A stretch of 64,000 bases of DNA from Polynucleobacter sp. MWH-Aus1W21 (GCF_018687275.1 NZ_CP061287.1:806001-870000); one strand, 5' to 3'; positions 8,053-15,692 are shown, counted from the stretch's first letter. The notes: generated by a model from the letters alone, not told the origin. Made by a program: numbers and translations.

Positions 8053-8619
8053 ATGAGTGAAATTCTCTCTGGGCTTTTATTGGGTGGCGCTTTTGGCTAT
8101 GTCTTGGAACGCGCCGGATTCGGTAATCCTAATAAGCTGACTGGCCAATTTCGCTTAACAGATTGGTCTGTGTTTAAGGTGATGTTCACCGCCATTGTGT
8201 TTGCTGCCGTTGGCCTCTTAGTGTTGGAGTGGGTGGGCTTTGTAGATGCTGGTAATTTATTTGTACCACCTGCATTTTTAGGCGCTGCCGCTCTTGGTGG
8301 AGCATTTGTTGGTGCAGGCTTTGCAATTGGTGGATATTGCCCTGGAACCTCAGTCGTCGGTTTGATGTCTGGACGCATTGATGCGGCCATATTTTTGCTT
8401 GGCTTGTTGTTAGGGACCGTATTGTTTGCTGGCATCTATCCAAGCATCGAGTTCTTGACGACTTTGGGTGAATATGCAAAAGCAGATTCATTGCCTGATG
8501 CTTTCCACATATCGGGTTTATCAATCGATGTTGGCTTGATTATTGCGGCCGTCGGAGTATTTATCTTGGGTTCTTGGATGGAGAAGAAGTCCAAAGGCCC
8601 GGTTAGTTCCCAAGTTTAA
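8053..8619 (+). CDS. YeeE/YedE family transporter, second half (DUF6691-type)
   Basis: 188-residue membrane protein that completes the pair started at 7524; only one base separates them. The GYCPGTSVVGL motif (about 97-107) is the second conserved cysteine site of the fused YeeE/YedE proteins. N-terminal segment GLLLGGAFGYVLERAGFGNPNKLTGQ matches the usual entry of this half. The two chains most likely form one transporter. Family assignment strong; substrate (thiosulfate, persulfide or other) not shown by sequence. Confidence 0.87.
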   Translation: MSEILSGLLLGGAFGYVLERAGFGNPNKLTGQFRLTDWSVFKVMFTAIVFAAVGLLVLEWVGFVDAGNLFVPPAFLGAAALGGAFVGAGFAIGGYCPGTSVVGLMSGRIDAAIFLLGLLLGTVLFAGIYPSIEFLTTLGEYAKADSLPDAFHISGLSIDVGLIIAAVGVFILGSWMEKKSKGPVSSQV

Positions 8620-8637
8620 TTATTTAAAAGGAAAGAT

Positions 8638-8871
8638 ATGTCTAAAAAATCAACAGTAGCTGCTTTGGCAATGGCTTTAGCTGGTTTGGCGGCTGCACCA
8701 TTGGCACATTCAGCAGATGCCCCTGCTAATCCATCAGGCGCAGAGCAGAAGAACCCCTGCGGTCCTAAAAAAGAGTCGGCAAATCCATGCGGCCCTGCAA
8801 AGAAAAAAGCAGCTAACCCATGTGGCCCTGCAAATCCTTGCGGCCCTAAAAAGCGTAAAGCTGCAGAGTAA
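8638..8871 (+). CDS. Secreted NPCGP-repeat peptide, function unknown
   Basis: 77 residues: signal peptide (1-26, cleavage likely after AHSA) and a 51-residue basic mature peptide with four NPCGP units (residues 39-43, 49-53, 60-64, 66-70) preceded by a degenerate NPSG at 31. Cysteines 41, 51, 62 and 68 are the only ones, spaced C-x9-C-x10-C-x5-C. RBS AAAGGAAAG fits ATG 8638. Located inside a sulfur-handling operon between a YeeE/YedE pair and an uncharacterised protein. I do not recognise a characterised family; a metal- or sulfane-sulfur-binding periplasmic carrier is a hypothesis. Codon use is ordinary, so it looks like a real native gene. Confidence 0.8.
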   Translation: MSKKSTVAALAMALAGLAAAPLAHSADAPANPSGAEQKNPCGPKKESANPCGPAKKKAANPCGPANPCGPKKRKAAE

Positions 8872-8881
8872 TTAAATATAT

Positions 8882-9508
8882 ATGCTTACTCAATCTAATC
8901 TCTGGTTGGCCGCACAAGCGCTAGCAAATATTCAGATGCGTTATGCCGAAACCGGGCGCACCTTGAATGAAGCTGCTTTATGTGGCGCCAAGGATTTTAT
9001 TGAGTGGCAGCACTATCCAAGTAATGATCTTGTGGATGAGCATAGTGGTTATGAGTTCTACTACCATGCGCATTCTGCAAATGAAATGCCTAATGGTGAG
9101 CATGGCCATTTTCATGTAATTAAACGTGATGCAAATATCTTCCATCATCTTATTGGCATTTCTTTAGACCAGAAGGGTTTGCCAGTTCGCTTATTTACCA
9201 CTAACCAGTGGGTTACCGGCGAAGAGATGGCTAATTCGGACATTGTCATCAAACTCACTAAAGAGTTTCAAGTGACCACAAAAGGTCGTATGGCTCCAGT
9301 AAGCAATTGGATTAGCGCTTTAATTCAATTATTTGCTGCAGAGATTGAGGGTTTGCTTTTGGAGCGAGATCAAAAGATTGCTCGACTAGTGGAAGAGCAG
9401 GGCAATCGTGAGCTGGTATTGAACTCAAAAAAGCATCATGTTTTAACGGAATGCAAGATTGATTTGATGGGCCGTCTTTCAGACAATTTGTTAGTTGTAA
9501 ATTCATAA
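8882..9508 (+). CDS. Uncharacterised conserved protein (DUF6969-like), His-rich core
   Basis: 208 residues, no signal peptide or membrane segment. The central part has WQHYPSNDLVDEHSGYEFYYHAHS-type sequence followed by GEHGHFHVIK and FHHLIGI, giving several closely spaced histidines (HAH, HGHFH, FHH) that could bind a metal. The pattern reminds me of the DUF6969 family, from memory only. C-terminus is helical and charged. Ten bases after the NPCGP gene and ten before a sulfurtransferase gene, so co-transcribed. No strong RBS is visible before ATG 8882. Function unknown; a cytoplasmic partner for sulfur entering through YeeE/YedE is possible. Confidence 0.75.
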   Translation: MLTQSNLWLAAQALANIQMRYAETGRTLNEAALCGAKDFIEWQHYPSNDLVDEHSGYEFYYHAHSANEMPNGEHGHFHVIKRDANIFHHLIGISLDQKGLPVRLFTTNQWVTGEEMANSDIVIKLTKEFQVTTKGRMAPVSNWISALIQLFAAEIEGLLLERDQKIARLVEEQGNRELVLNSKKHHVLTECKIDLMGRLSDNLLVVNS

Positions 9509-9518
9509 GGGAGTAGAG

Positions 9519-10496
9519 ATGAAAAAAATTCAATGGCTTTTAGCATTTGCCCTAACCGGCCTGGTGAGCCTAGTTCAGGCAATCACTTTGCCTGGTCCTG
9601 TAGTCAGTTCTGATTGGTTGTCCAATAATCTATCTGATGTGCAGGTAATTGAAGTCAGAACAGATTTGGCAAGCTACCTCAGAAACCCTGAATTTGATAC
9701 CGACAAAAAGACTGGAAAGAAGTTCCTGGTAGAAGTTGGTGGCCATATTACTAACTCCACTCTCTTGGATTTTAAGAAGGTGCGTGTAGAGCGTCTGGTT
9801 GATGGAAAAAAGATTAAGTTTCTGATTCCTGAAAAAGCAGATTTTGAGAGGTTAGTTCAATCTTTAGGCATCAACTCTGATAAGCCGATTGTGCTCGTGC
9901 CTATTGGGCAGGATATGTCAGATATCGACGAGGCTTTAAGAACCTATTGGTCATTCAAGGTGTATGGCGAAGATCAAGTAGCTGTATTAGATGGTGGAAT
10001 TGCTGGTTGGCTTGGTGAGGGACGTGAATACGTAACTACCAATGCTCAAAAGGCAACTGGTAATTGGTCTGCAAAAGCATATCGCAAAGAATTAATCGCC
10101 AGTTCAGATGATGTGGCTGCTGCGTCTAAAGCTGGTAAGCCGCAATTATTGGATGCGCGTCAGCCTGCCCAATACTTGGGCCTTGCAAAACGTCCGGATG
10201 TATTGACCTTCGGCCATATTGCGGGCTCAAAAGAGTTGGCGCCTGAATTGTTAGCAAAGCCAAGCAATGGCGCATTGTATTTCTGGCAGAAAAATACTTA
10301 TGACGCATTAATGGCAGCCAATGGTTTAAGTGTGAAAGGGCCAACAATTGCCTATTGCAATACTGGCCACTTAGCGGCTGGTGGTTGGTTTGTTATGTCA
10401 GAGCTTGTGGGCAATAAATCTACTAAGTTATACGATGGCTCTTTGTATCTTTGGACGCTTGAGGGTCGCCCATTGGTCGGTGTTCCACTGAACTAA
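9519..10496 (+). CDS. Periplasmic two-domain sulfurtransferase (rhodanese)
   Basis: 325 residues with a signal peptide (about 1-21) and two rhodanese-like domains (about 25-170 and 185-320). The C-terminal loop YCNTGHLAAGG holds the presumed catalytic Cys280; the N-terminal domain lacks a cysteine at the corresponding place (VLVPIGQDM), as in thiosulfate and 3-mercaptopyruvate sulfurtransferases. RBS GGGAG before ATG 9519. Probably moves sulfane sulfur between periplasmic donors and acceptors, perhaps the NPCGP peptide in the same operon (speculation). Confidence 0.9.
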   Translation: MKKIQWLLAFALTGLVSLVQAITLPGPVVSSDWLSNNLSDVQVIEVRTDLASYLRNPEFDTDKKTGKKFLVEVGGHITNSTLLDFKKVRVERLVDGKKIKFLIPEKADFERLVQSLGINSDKPIVLVPIGQDMSDIDEALRTYWSFKVYGEDQVAVLDGGIAGWLGEGREYVTTNAQKATGNWSAKAYRKELIASSDDVAAASKAGKPQLLDARQPAQYLGLAKRPDVLTFGHIAGSKELAPELLAKPSNGALYFWQKNTYDALMAANGLSVKGPTIAYCNTGHLAAGGWFVMSELVGNKSTKLYDGSLYLWTLEGRPLVGVPLN

Positions 10497-10507
10497 GAGC
10501 TCAAATC

Positions 10508-10825
10508 ATGCCAGTTCTTAAAGCCAGTATTAATTTAAAAAAGATGCAGTCATCAGCAGACGACGCTTGTCGTTTGATGAAGGTACTCTCAAATAGAGAT
10601 CGTATGCTGTTGCTATGCCAGATAAGTCAGGGGGAGATGTGTGTTGGTGAGCTCGAGGAATGTCTTGATATTCATCAGCCTACCTTATCCCAGCAACTCA
10701 CCGTTCTGAGAAATGAAGAGCTGGTCGAAACTAGAAGAGATGGTAAGCAAATCTATTATTCACTTTCTAATCGGATTGCTTTGGAAGTGATGAATGTGCT
10801 TTATCAAAATTACTGCAGTAAATAA
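10508..10825 (+). CDS. ArsR-family persulfide-sensing repressor (BigR/SqrR-like)
   Basis: 105-residue winged-helix protein; HTH at about 47-70 (VGELEECLDIHQPTLSQQL). Cys37 (LLLC) and Cys103 (QNYC) are 66 residues apart, the same separation as the two sensor cysteines of BigR and SqrR that form a tetrasulfide bridge with reactive sulfur species. Additional cysteines 21, 45 and 52. As penultimate gene of the operon it probably represses the promoter at 7453. Name not given because the split between BigR and SqrR is not decided by sequence alone. Confidence 0.88.
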   Translation: MPVLKASINLKKMQSSADDACRLMKVLSNRDRMLLLCQISQGEMCVGELEECLDIHQPTLSQQLTVLRNEELVETRRDGKQIYYSLSNRIALEVMNVLYQNYCSK

Positions 10826-10842
10826 CCAAAAGGGGTCTTAAT

Positions 10843-11061
10843 ATGAAATGCAATGTCGGTGGTGTTGATCGTATGTTACGTATGGTGGTTGGCTTAGTGT
10901 TAATTGGCCTAGCCGTAACCGGAACTGTTGGTGTATGGGGTTGGATTGGTGTTGTACCTCTCGCAACAGGCCTATTTAGATTTTGCCCAGCGTACCCACT
11001 CCTAGGAATCAATACTTGCGGTACTGATTCTTCATGTGGCGGCGGCGGTTGCTGTAAATAA
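10843..11061 (+). CDS. DUF2892 membrane protein with cysteine-rich tail
   Basis: 72 residues. N-terminus MKCNVGGVDRMLRMVVGLVLIGL and the PLATGLFRFCPAYPLLGINTC stretch are typical of DUF2892 (the YgaP membrane domain), with two membrane segments (about 11-28 and 30-46). The C-terminal tail adds C59, C65, C70 and C71 in a Gly/Cys-rich end, besides C3 and C48. DUF2892 proteins often accompany rhodaneses and are thought to help release or pass sulfur. Last gene of the operon; a strong terminator follows. Confidence 0.87.
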   Translation: MKCNVGGVDRMLRMVVGLVLIGLAVTGTVGVWGWIGVVPLATGLFRFCPAYPLLGINTCGTDSSCGGGGCCK

Positions 11062-11072
11062 GTTGACTATAT

Positions 11073-11102
11073 AAAAAAGGGCAACTGAGGTTGCCCTTTT
11101 TT
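11073..11102. terminator. Bidirectional rho-independent terminator
   Basis: Perfect stem AAAAAAGGGCAAC/GTTGCCCTTTTTT with TGAG loop. It lies between the DUF2892 gene (+) and the convergent prenyltransferase gene (-). Confidence 0.93.
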
Positions 11103-11116
11103 AAACCCAAATATAA

Positions 11117-12016
11117 TTACCGCCACAATAGTCCTATGAGTAATAAAAGGGAATACAGATGTATCGCCACTAAATTGTTCAAAATAAGTTTCTTCATTGC
11201 ATCTTTTCGAACCATTACCCCTGATATTTGATTGGCGCAAATTATAAATACAGGAAGTACAGACAAGGTAATCAACGTTTGAATTGGAATCCCATAAAAA
11301 TAAATTCCAATTATTTGAAGGGTATAAGCTGCAATTGATATGCCCGTATACCAGGCACGCAATTCATGGGGGCTACTCTTTGCAGCAAGAGTTAACTTTT
11401 GCGCAAGCCGATCTGCCTCAATATCTGGGATCTGATTTATTAGTAGGATATTGGAGGCCATTAATCCATATGCGAGTCCAATCGGGATTATTTGGTATGT
11501 AATATTGGTTGTTTGCATAAAGGCGAATCCGATAACTACAAGCGACCATGCAATAGCTATAGATAACTCGCCGAGAGCCCCCCTAGACATCAGCTGCAGT
11601 GGTGGTGCGGAGTATGTCCATGCGGCGGTCACTCCAATGAACCCCAGCGGTATCAAGAGCCATGTAGTTTGCGAGCAAATATATAAGCCAATGAAGACGC
11701 TAAGTGTGATTAGCGCAAAACCAAGCTGATATATTTCGCTTGGCTTTATTAAATGGTTTTGTATAAAGCGGCTGCCGCCAGTAAACGGTGAAATTCGATT
11801 GCGATTATTTTCATCGCTACCATTGAGGTGATCAAAGTAATCATTTATTAAATTCGCTCCAGCATGTATGCAGAGGGCTAAAGTCACAGCAAGCAGGTTG
11901 ATTGCCATAGACTCTTTTCTAGAGTCTGGAATCGAAAGTCCAATAAGGCAGCCTAAAAGGGTAATTGTGAGAAATGCGGGCCGAGTTGCTAGAAATAACT
12001 TGAGGACCGTACTCAT
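11117..12016 (-). CDS. UbiA-superfamily prenyltransferase
   Basis: 299-residue membrane protein with about eight to nine hydrophobic segments. First Asp-rich motif NDYFDH (residues 58-63) and second motif NQIPDIEADR fit UbiA-type aromatic prenyltransferases; the second resembles MenA-like members. It follows modC on the minus strand by 21 bases, so it is probably transcribed with modBC. Menaquinone is not expected in this group and no partner quinone genes are near, so the acceptor is unknown. It could also be a heme- or chlorin-type prenyltransferase; the sequence does not decide. Confidence 0.8.
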   Translation of the reverse strand: MSTVLKLFLATRPAFLTITLLGCLIGLSIPDSRKESMAINLLAVTLALCIHAGANLINDYFDHLNGSDENNRNRISPFTGGSRFIQNHLIKPSEIYQLGFALITLSVFIGLYICSQTTWLLIPLGFIGVTAAWTYSAPPLQLMSRGALGELSIAIAWSLVVIGFAFMQTTNITYQIIPIGLAYGLMASNILLINQIPDIEADRLAQKLTLAAKSSPHELRAWYTGISIAAYTLQIIGIYFYGIPIQTLITLSVLPVFIICANQISGVMVRKDAMKKLILNNLVAIHLYSLLLLIGLLWR

Positions 12017-12037
12017 GGCGATGTAGAGCTATGCAGA

Positions 12038-13147
12038 TTAGTGACCAACAAATCGCCTAGGATCATTGATTGGTCGTAACGGCATGATGTGAATTTGATT
12101 GCCATCTAATTCAATATGCATTTGACTGCCAACTTCCATATTTAGTCTTTTCACTTCAGATGCCGATGCCACCCATTCAATTTTATGTGCGCTATTTTGA
12201 ATTTGTAGTTGGATCACCGCAATTTGACCCAAGACACTAATCTCTGCGGCAATGGCAGGAGTGCTGGTCGGGGTTGGTGCGTTATGGACACTTAAACCAT
12301 CTTGCGGAATCACCCAAGCCACTTGCGCATTTGGAGGAATTTTGCCTTTATCGGCCACGGCAAAGGTTTTATCGCAGCCATCCCAAGTGAGATTGCCTGC
12401 ATTAAATATTCCATGAAATAAATTGCTGATGCCAACCAACTCGGCTACACGGGAGTTTCTGGGTCTTTGAAATAGCACTTGGGGTGCAGCCGTTTGCAAG
12501 CTGATGCCGTTATCAATCACGGTAATGCGGTCGGCAAGTAAGTCGGCTTCACGTAAATCATGTGTAACCAACACAATCGGAATGTTTAAATCCTTGCGTA
12601 AATCGGCAAGAGTTTTATATAGACCTTGTCGCGTTGGCGCATCGACAGCGGAAAATGGTTCGTCTAACAACAAGATCTTTGGCTGTCGTGCCAATGCGCG
12701 AGCGAGTGCTACGCGTTGCTGTTGTCCGCCTGAGAGTTGGTGTGGAAAACGATGGGCAAGTTCAGCAATCCCCATGCGACCAAGCCAGTCCTGAGCAATG
12801 GCTTTACGTTCAGCCACCTTATGCACAGAATTCTGCAAAGGGATGAGGACATTCTCAAGCGCAGATAGATGGGGGAAAAGGGCGTATTGCTGAAATAAAA
12901 ATCCGCAAGAACGTTGTGCGGGAGACAGGTTTTGTATTACTCCTGCAAGTTCGTTAGCCTCAAACCAGGTTTCACCATCACATTCTATTTTTCCAGTCTT
13001 CGCTTGGCTTAGTCCGGCAATCGTTCTCAAAGTGCTGGTTTTGCCGCTACCAGATGGCCCTACAAGCGCATGTAATTGACCGGCTGCACATTCCAGTGTG
13101 ATCTGCAGAGGGTTGGGGAGGGCTTGGCTTATTTTGAGTTTAAGCAT
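12038..13147 (-). CDS. modC: Molybdate ABC transporter ATP-binding protein
   Basis: 369 residues: ABC ATPase domain (1-240) with Walker A GPSGSGKT (30-37), signature LSGGQQQR and Walker B LLLDEPFSAVD, followed by a molybdate-binding (TOBE) type C-terminal domain (about 290-360). Couples ATP hydrolysis to molybdate import. TGATG overlap with modB (13145-13149) indicates translational coupling. The nearby soxC product needs molybdenum cofactor, which gives the context. No modA binding-protein gene is found in this window. Confidence 0.92.
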   Translation of the reverse strand: MLKLKISQALPNPLQITLECAAGQLHALVGPSGSGKTSTLRTIAGLSQAKTGKIECDGETWFEANELAGVIQNLSPAQRSCGFLFQQYALFPHLSALENVLIPLQNSVHKVAERKAIAQDWLGRMGIAELAHRFPHQLSGGQQQRVALARALARQPKILLLDEPFSAVDAPTRQGLYKTLADLRKDLNIPIVLVTHDLREADLLADRITVIDNGISLQTAAPQVLFQRPRNSRVAELVGISNLFHGIFNAGNLTWDGCDKTFAVADKGKIPPNAQVAWVIPQDGLSVHNAPTPTSTPAIAAEISVLGQIAVIQLQIQNSAHKIEWVASASEVKRLNMEVGSQMHIELDGNQIHIMPLRPINDPRRFVGH

Positions 13148-13800
13148 CAGCCTCTCCGATGGCGCTGTTGGAAGACGCTTTTGCCAAAAACACCATATGA
13201 AAGGGCAATTGCAATCAGGGATATGCCGAGCAGCAATGAAGCCAGCGCACCAGCGCCTGAGGTATCAAAGCTTTGCACTTTGTCGTAGATCGCAATCGAT
13301 ACCGTTTTGGTTTCCCCGGGGATCGCACCCCCAACCATGAGAATGACCCCAAATTCACCTAGGGTGTGAGCAAAAGTTAGTACTGCGGCACTGGTAATGC
13401 CTCTCCATGCCAGTGGAAGCTCAATCAAGCGAAAAATTTGCCAATTGGATAGACCGCTTACTTGGGCAGCCTCAATAATTTCTGGGTTAATGGCTTCAAA
13501 TGCACGCTGAATCGGCTGTATTGCAAAAGGCAGGTTGACTATGAGGGAGGCAATAAGGATTCCGGCAAAGGAAAACACCAGCGGAATACCTAAAAAAGTC
13601 TTGCCGCCTAAGCCAATCAAAAGGTAGTAACCCAAAACCGTAGGGGGTAAAACGAGCGGCAAGGCTAGGGCAGCTTCAACCCAGGGTTTGCTTCTATTGA
13701 GTCCTAAGAGGCTATGGGCAACCCAAACTCCAAATGGAAGGATGAGGACCAGGGTCCAAAGCGCTAGCTTAAGCGAGAGAAGGATTGCATCCATGTCCAT
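13147..13800 (-). CDS. modB: Molybdate ABC transporter permease
   Basis: 217-residue permease with five to six membrane segments and the binding-protein-dependent transport signature near residues 112-130 (EAAQVSGLSNWQIFRLIELP, ending in the LPLA loop that meets the ATPase). The entry ALPLVLPPTVLGYYLL is characteristic of ModB. First gene of modB-modC-prenyltransferase, divergent from soxR across a 101-base region with several inverted repeats. Confidence 0.93.
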   Translation of the reverse strand: MDMDAILLSLKLALWTLVLILPFGVWVAHSLLGLNRSKPWVEAALALPLVLPPTVLGYYLLIGLGGKTFLGIPLVFSFAGILIASLIVNLPFAIQPIQRAFEAINPEIIEAAQVSGLSNWQIFRLIELPLAWRGITSAAVLTFAHTLGEFGVILMVGGAIPGETKTVSIAIYDKVQSFDTSGAGALASLLLGISLIAIALSYGVFGKSVFQQRHRRG

Positions 13801-13810
13801 TGTTTGATTG

Positions 13811-13844
13811 TATTGCTAAGCAATATAGGGTATCTCACTATACC
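13811..13844. promoter_or_regulatory. Two inverted repeats in the modB leader/promoter
   Basis: TATTGC-TAA-GCAATA (13811-13825) and GGTAT-N6-ATACC (13829-13844) are perfect inverted repeats between modB and soxR. They may be operator sites (for example for a molybdate- or sulfur-responsive regulator) or an RNA hairpin in the modB leader. I do not recognise a ModE consensus. Confidence 0.4.
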
Positions 13845-13865
13845 GATTTATCTACTTAGAGGGTC

Positions 13866-13893
13866 AAATATATGCGTATATATGCATATATTT
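13866..13893. promoter_or_regulatory. 28-bp palindrome before soxR, probable SoxR operator
   Basis: Near-perfect palindrome of 28 bases, arms AAATATATGCGTAT and ATATGCATATATTT, broken only at one symmetric base pair. It ends about 9-15 bases before the soxR start, so bound repressor would block the promoter or translation start of the sox operon. Autoregulation by SoxR is inferred from position. Shares the TATGCRTA half-site with 6694-6711. Confidence 0.7.
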
Positions 13894-13901
13894 AAAGGCT
13901 G

Positions 13902-14243
13902 GTGGAATTGAAAGCTAAGGTACAAAAAGCAACAAAAAACTTATCTCCAAAACAGATGGAGAAGGTCTTTGCACATGTAGCTGCTTATTTCAATGTACTT
14001 TCTGAGCCGGCACGTTTACGCATCATGTATGCGGTCTGCAGCGGTGAAAAATCCGTCTCTGAGGTTGTAGAGATGTGTGGCTCGAGCCAGGCCAATGTTT
14101 CTAGACATTTATTGGCGCTTCATAAAGCTGGAATTTTAATGAGGCGAAAAGAGGGCGTTACGGTTTATTACTCGATTGCGGATAACGCAACCGTAGAGAT
14201 GTGTCAGACAGTCTGCGCAAAGATTGCTGAAGGCATTCACTAA
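13902..14243 (+). CDS. soxR: ArsR-family sulfur-oxidation repressor
   Basis: 113-residue winged-helix regulator resembling the ArsR-type SoxR of sulfur oxidisers (unrelated to MerR-type SoxR). HTH at about 52-72 (SEVVEMCGSSQANVSRHL); cysteines at 46, 59, 101 and 105, with C46 in MYAVCSGEKS as expected for the sensor thiol. Controls sox genes in response to sulfur anions or sulfane sulfur. Start is uncertain: GTG 13902 is only 3 bases after AAAGG, while TTG 13908 has a 9-base spacing and may be the true start. Heads the soxCDYZAXB run. Confidence 0.9.
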   Translation: MELKAKVQKATKNLSPKQMEKVFAHVAAYFNVLSEPARLRIMYAVCSGEKSVSEVVEMCGSSQANVSRHLLALHKAGILMRRKEGVTVYYSIADNATVEMCQTVCAKIAEGIH

Positions 14244-14291
14244 GAGTAGTTAATAAGTTTTGCAGTAAATCACTTTTCAAGTAGAGGTCAA

Positions 14292-15692
14292 ATGACTAAG
14301 AAGCAAATTGAATTATGTGCCGAGGATATCTCGGCGGTAGAGAAGCCGGCCAACAGAGCTCGCTTGGTGAAAGCGCCGGAGCACTTTATCTCACAAGAGT
14401 TAATTGCTGATATCAATTCAAATGGTCTGGATGAAACGCGCCGTGGTTTCTTGCGTAAAGGTTTTTTATCAGCTATTGGTGGTGCGGCTGCTGGCTTGGC
14501 TTCTCCAATGGCTTTTGCTGCTGGAGAAGGTGATCCCGCCATTCTGGAAAAGCAAGAATGGCAAACTACTTTAGGTAAAAACGTTGCCACCATGCCATAT
14601 GGTGTGCCATCAATCTATGAAGCTAATTTAATACGCCGTGAATCGCCAGGTTTAACGCGCGTTTCTGCAGCATCAGTTGCGTTTACTCCGTTGCAGGGAT
14701 TGTTTGGAACCATCACTCCAAACGGTTTGCACTTTGAGCGTCATCACCAAGGTTGGTACAACCTCAACCCTGAAACTCATCGCTTAATGGTGAATGGCAT
14801 GGTCAAGAATGCCCGTGTATTTACGATGAATGATTTGATGAGATTGCCCTCAGTTTCTCGCACGCACTTTATTGAGTGTGGTGCCAATACTGGATTGGAG
14901 TGGGGCAACGTTGCAGTACCAACTGTTCAATATACCCACGGCATGCTCTCTTGTTGCGAATTTACAGGCGTTCCACTCAAGGTATTGCTTGAAGAGTGCG
15001 GTGCTGATCTGAAAAAAGGCAAGTTCTTGCTTGCTGAGGGTGGCGACGGTTCTGGTATGACTCGCACCATCAATCTGGAAAGCTGTTTAGAGGACACCAT
15101 AGTTGCTTGGAGTATGAATGGTGAAATGTTGCGTCCAGAAAATGGTTTCCCATTGCGCCTAGTAGTTCCAGGCGTCCAGGGTGTTAGCTGGGTGAAGTGG
15201 TTGCGCCGTCTAGAAGTTGGCGATATGCCTTGGAATGCCAAGGACGAGGCGGTTCACTACATTGAACTCATGCCAGATGGTATGCACCGCCAATACGCAT
15301 CGATTCAAGAATGCAAATCGGTAATTACTACACCTTCTGGTGGGCAGCAGCTACTGGACAAAGGTTTCTACAATGTGAGCGGTATGGCTTGGTCTGGTCG
15401 CGGCAAGATTAGGCGTGTAGACGTCTCATTTGATGGCGGCAATAACTGGCGTCAAGCGCGTCTGGAGACTCCGGTGCTTACTAAGTCAATTACCCGTTTC
15501 AATATCGATTGGGTGTGGGATGGTTCGCCGGCAATACTGCAGTCAAGAGCAGTGGATGACACTGGCTATATTCAGCCATCTATTAAGGTGTTGCGTGATT
15601 TGCGCGGTAATCGTTCGATTTATCACAACAATGCAATTCAGTCCTGGAAATTGGATTCAAACGGCGAGGTGAGCAATGTACAAGTTGGATAA
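14292..15692 (+). CDS. soxC: Sulfane dehydrogenase molybdenum subunit SoxC
   Basis: 466-residue periplasmic molybdoprotein of the sulfite-oxidase family. Tat signal with R50-R51 (TRRGFLRKGF) about 45 residues in, a long N-terminal region common in SoxC. The molybdenum-ligand cysteine is C196 in THFIECGANTGLEW. With SoxD it oxidises the sulfane sulfur on SoxY by six electrons, allowing complete conversion of thiosulfate to sulfate. RBS AGAGG before ATG 14292; overlaps soxD by 17 bases. Confidence 0.96.
   Translation: MTKKQIELCAEDISAVEKPANRARLVKAPEHFISQELIADINSNGLDETRRGFLRKGFLSAIGGAAAGLASPMAFAAGEGDPAILEKQEWQTTLGKNVATMPYGVPSIYEANLIRRESPGLTRVSAASVAFTPLQGLFGTITPNGLHFERHHQGWYNLNPETHRLMVNGMVKNARVFTMNDLMRLPSVSRTHFIECGANTGLEWGNVAVPTVQYTHGMLSCCEFTGVPLKVLLEECGADLKKGKFLLAEGGDGSGMTRTINLESCLEDTIVAWSMNGEMLRPENGFPLRLVVPGVQGVSWVKWLRRLEVGDMPWNAKDEAVHYIELMPDGMHRQYASIQECKSVITTPSGGQQLLDKGFYNVSGMAWSGRGKIRRVDVSFDGGNNWRQARLETPVLTKSITRFNIDWVWDGSPAILQSRAVDDTGYIQPSIKVLRDLRGNRSIYHNNAIQSWKLDSNGEVSNVQVG

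Noticed and set aside
8752..8847. Repeated DNA in the NPCGP gene considered as a tandem repeat or minisatellite
   Set aside because: Unit spacing is irregular and the conservation is at protein level, with synonymous codon differences.
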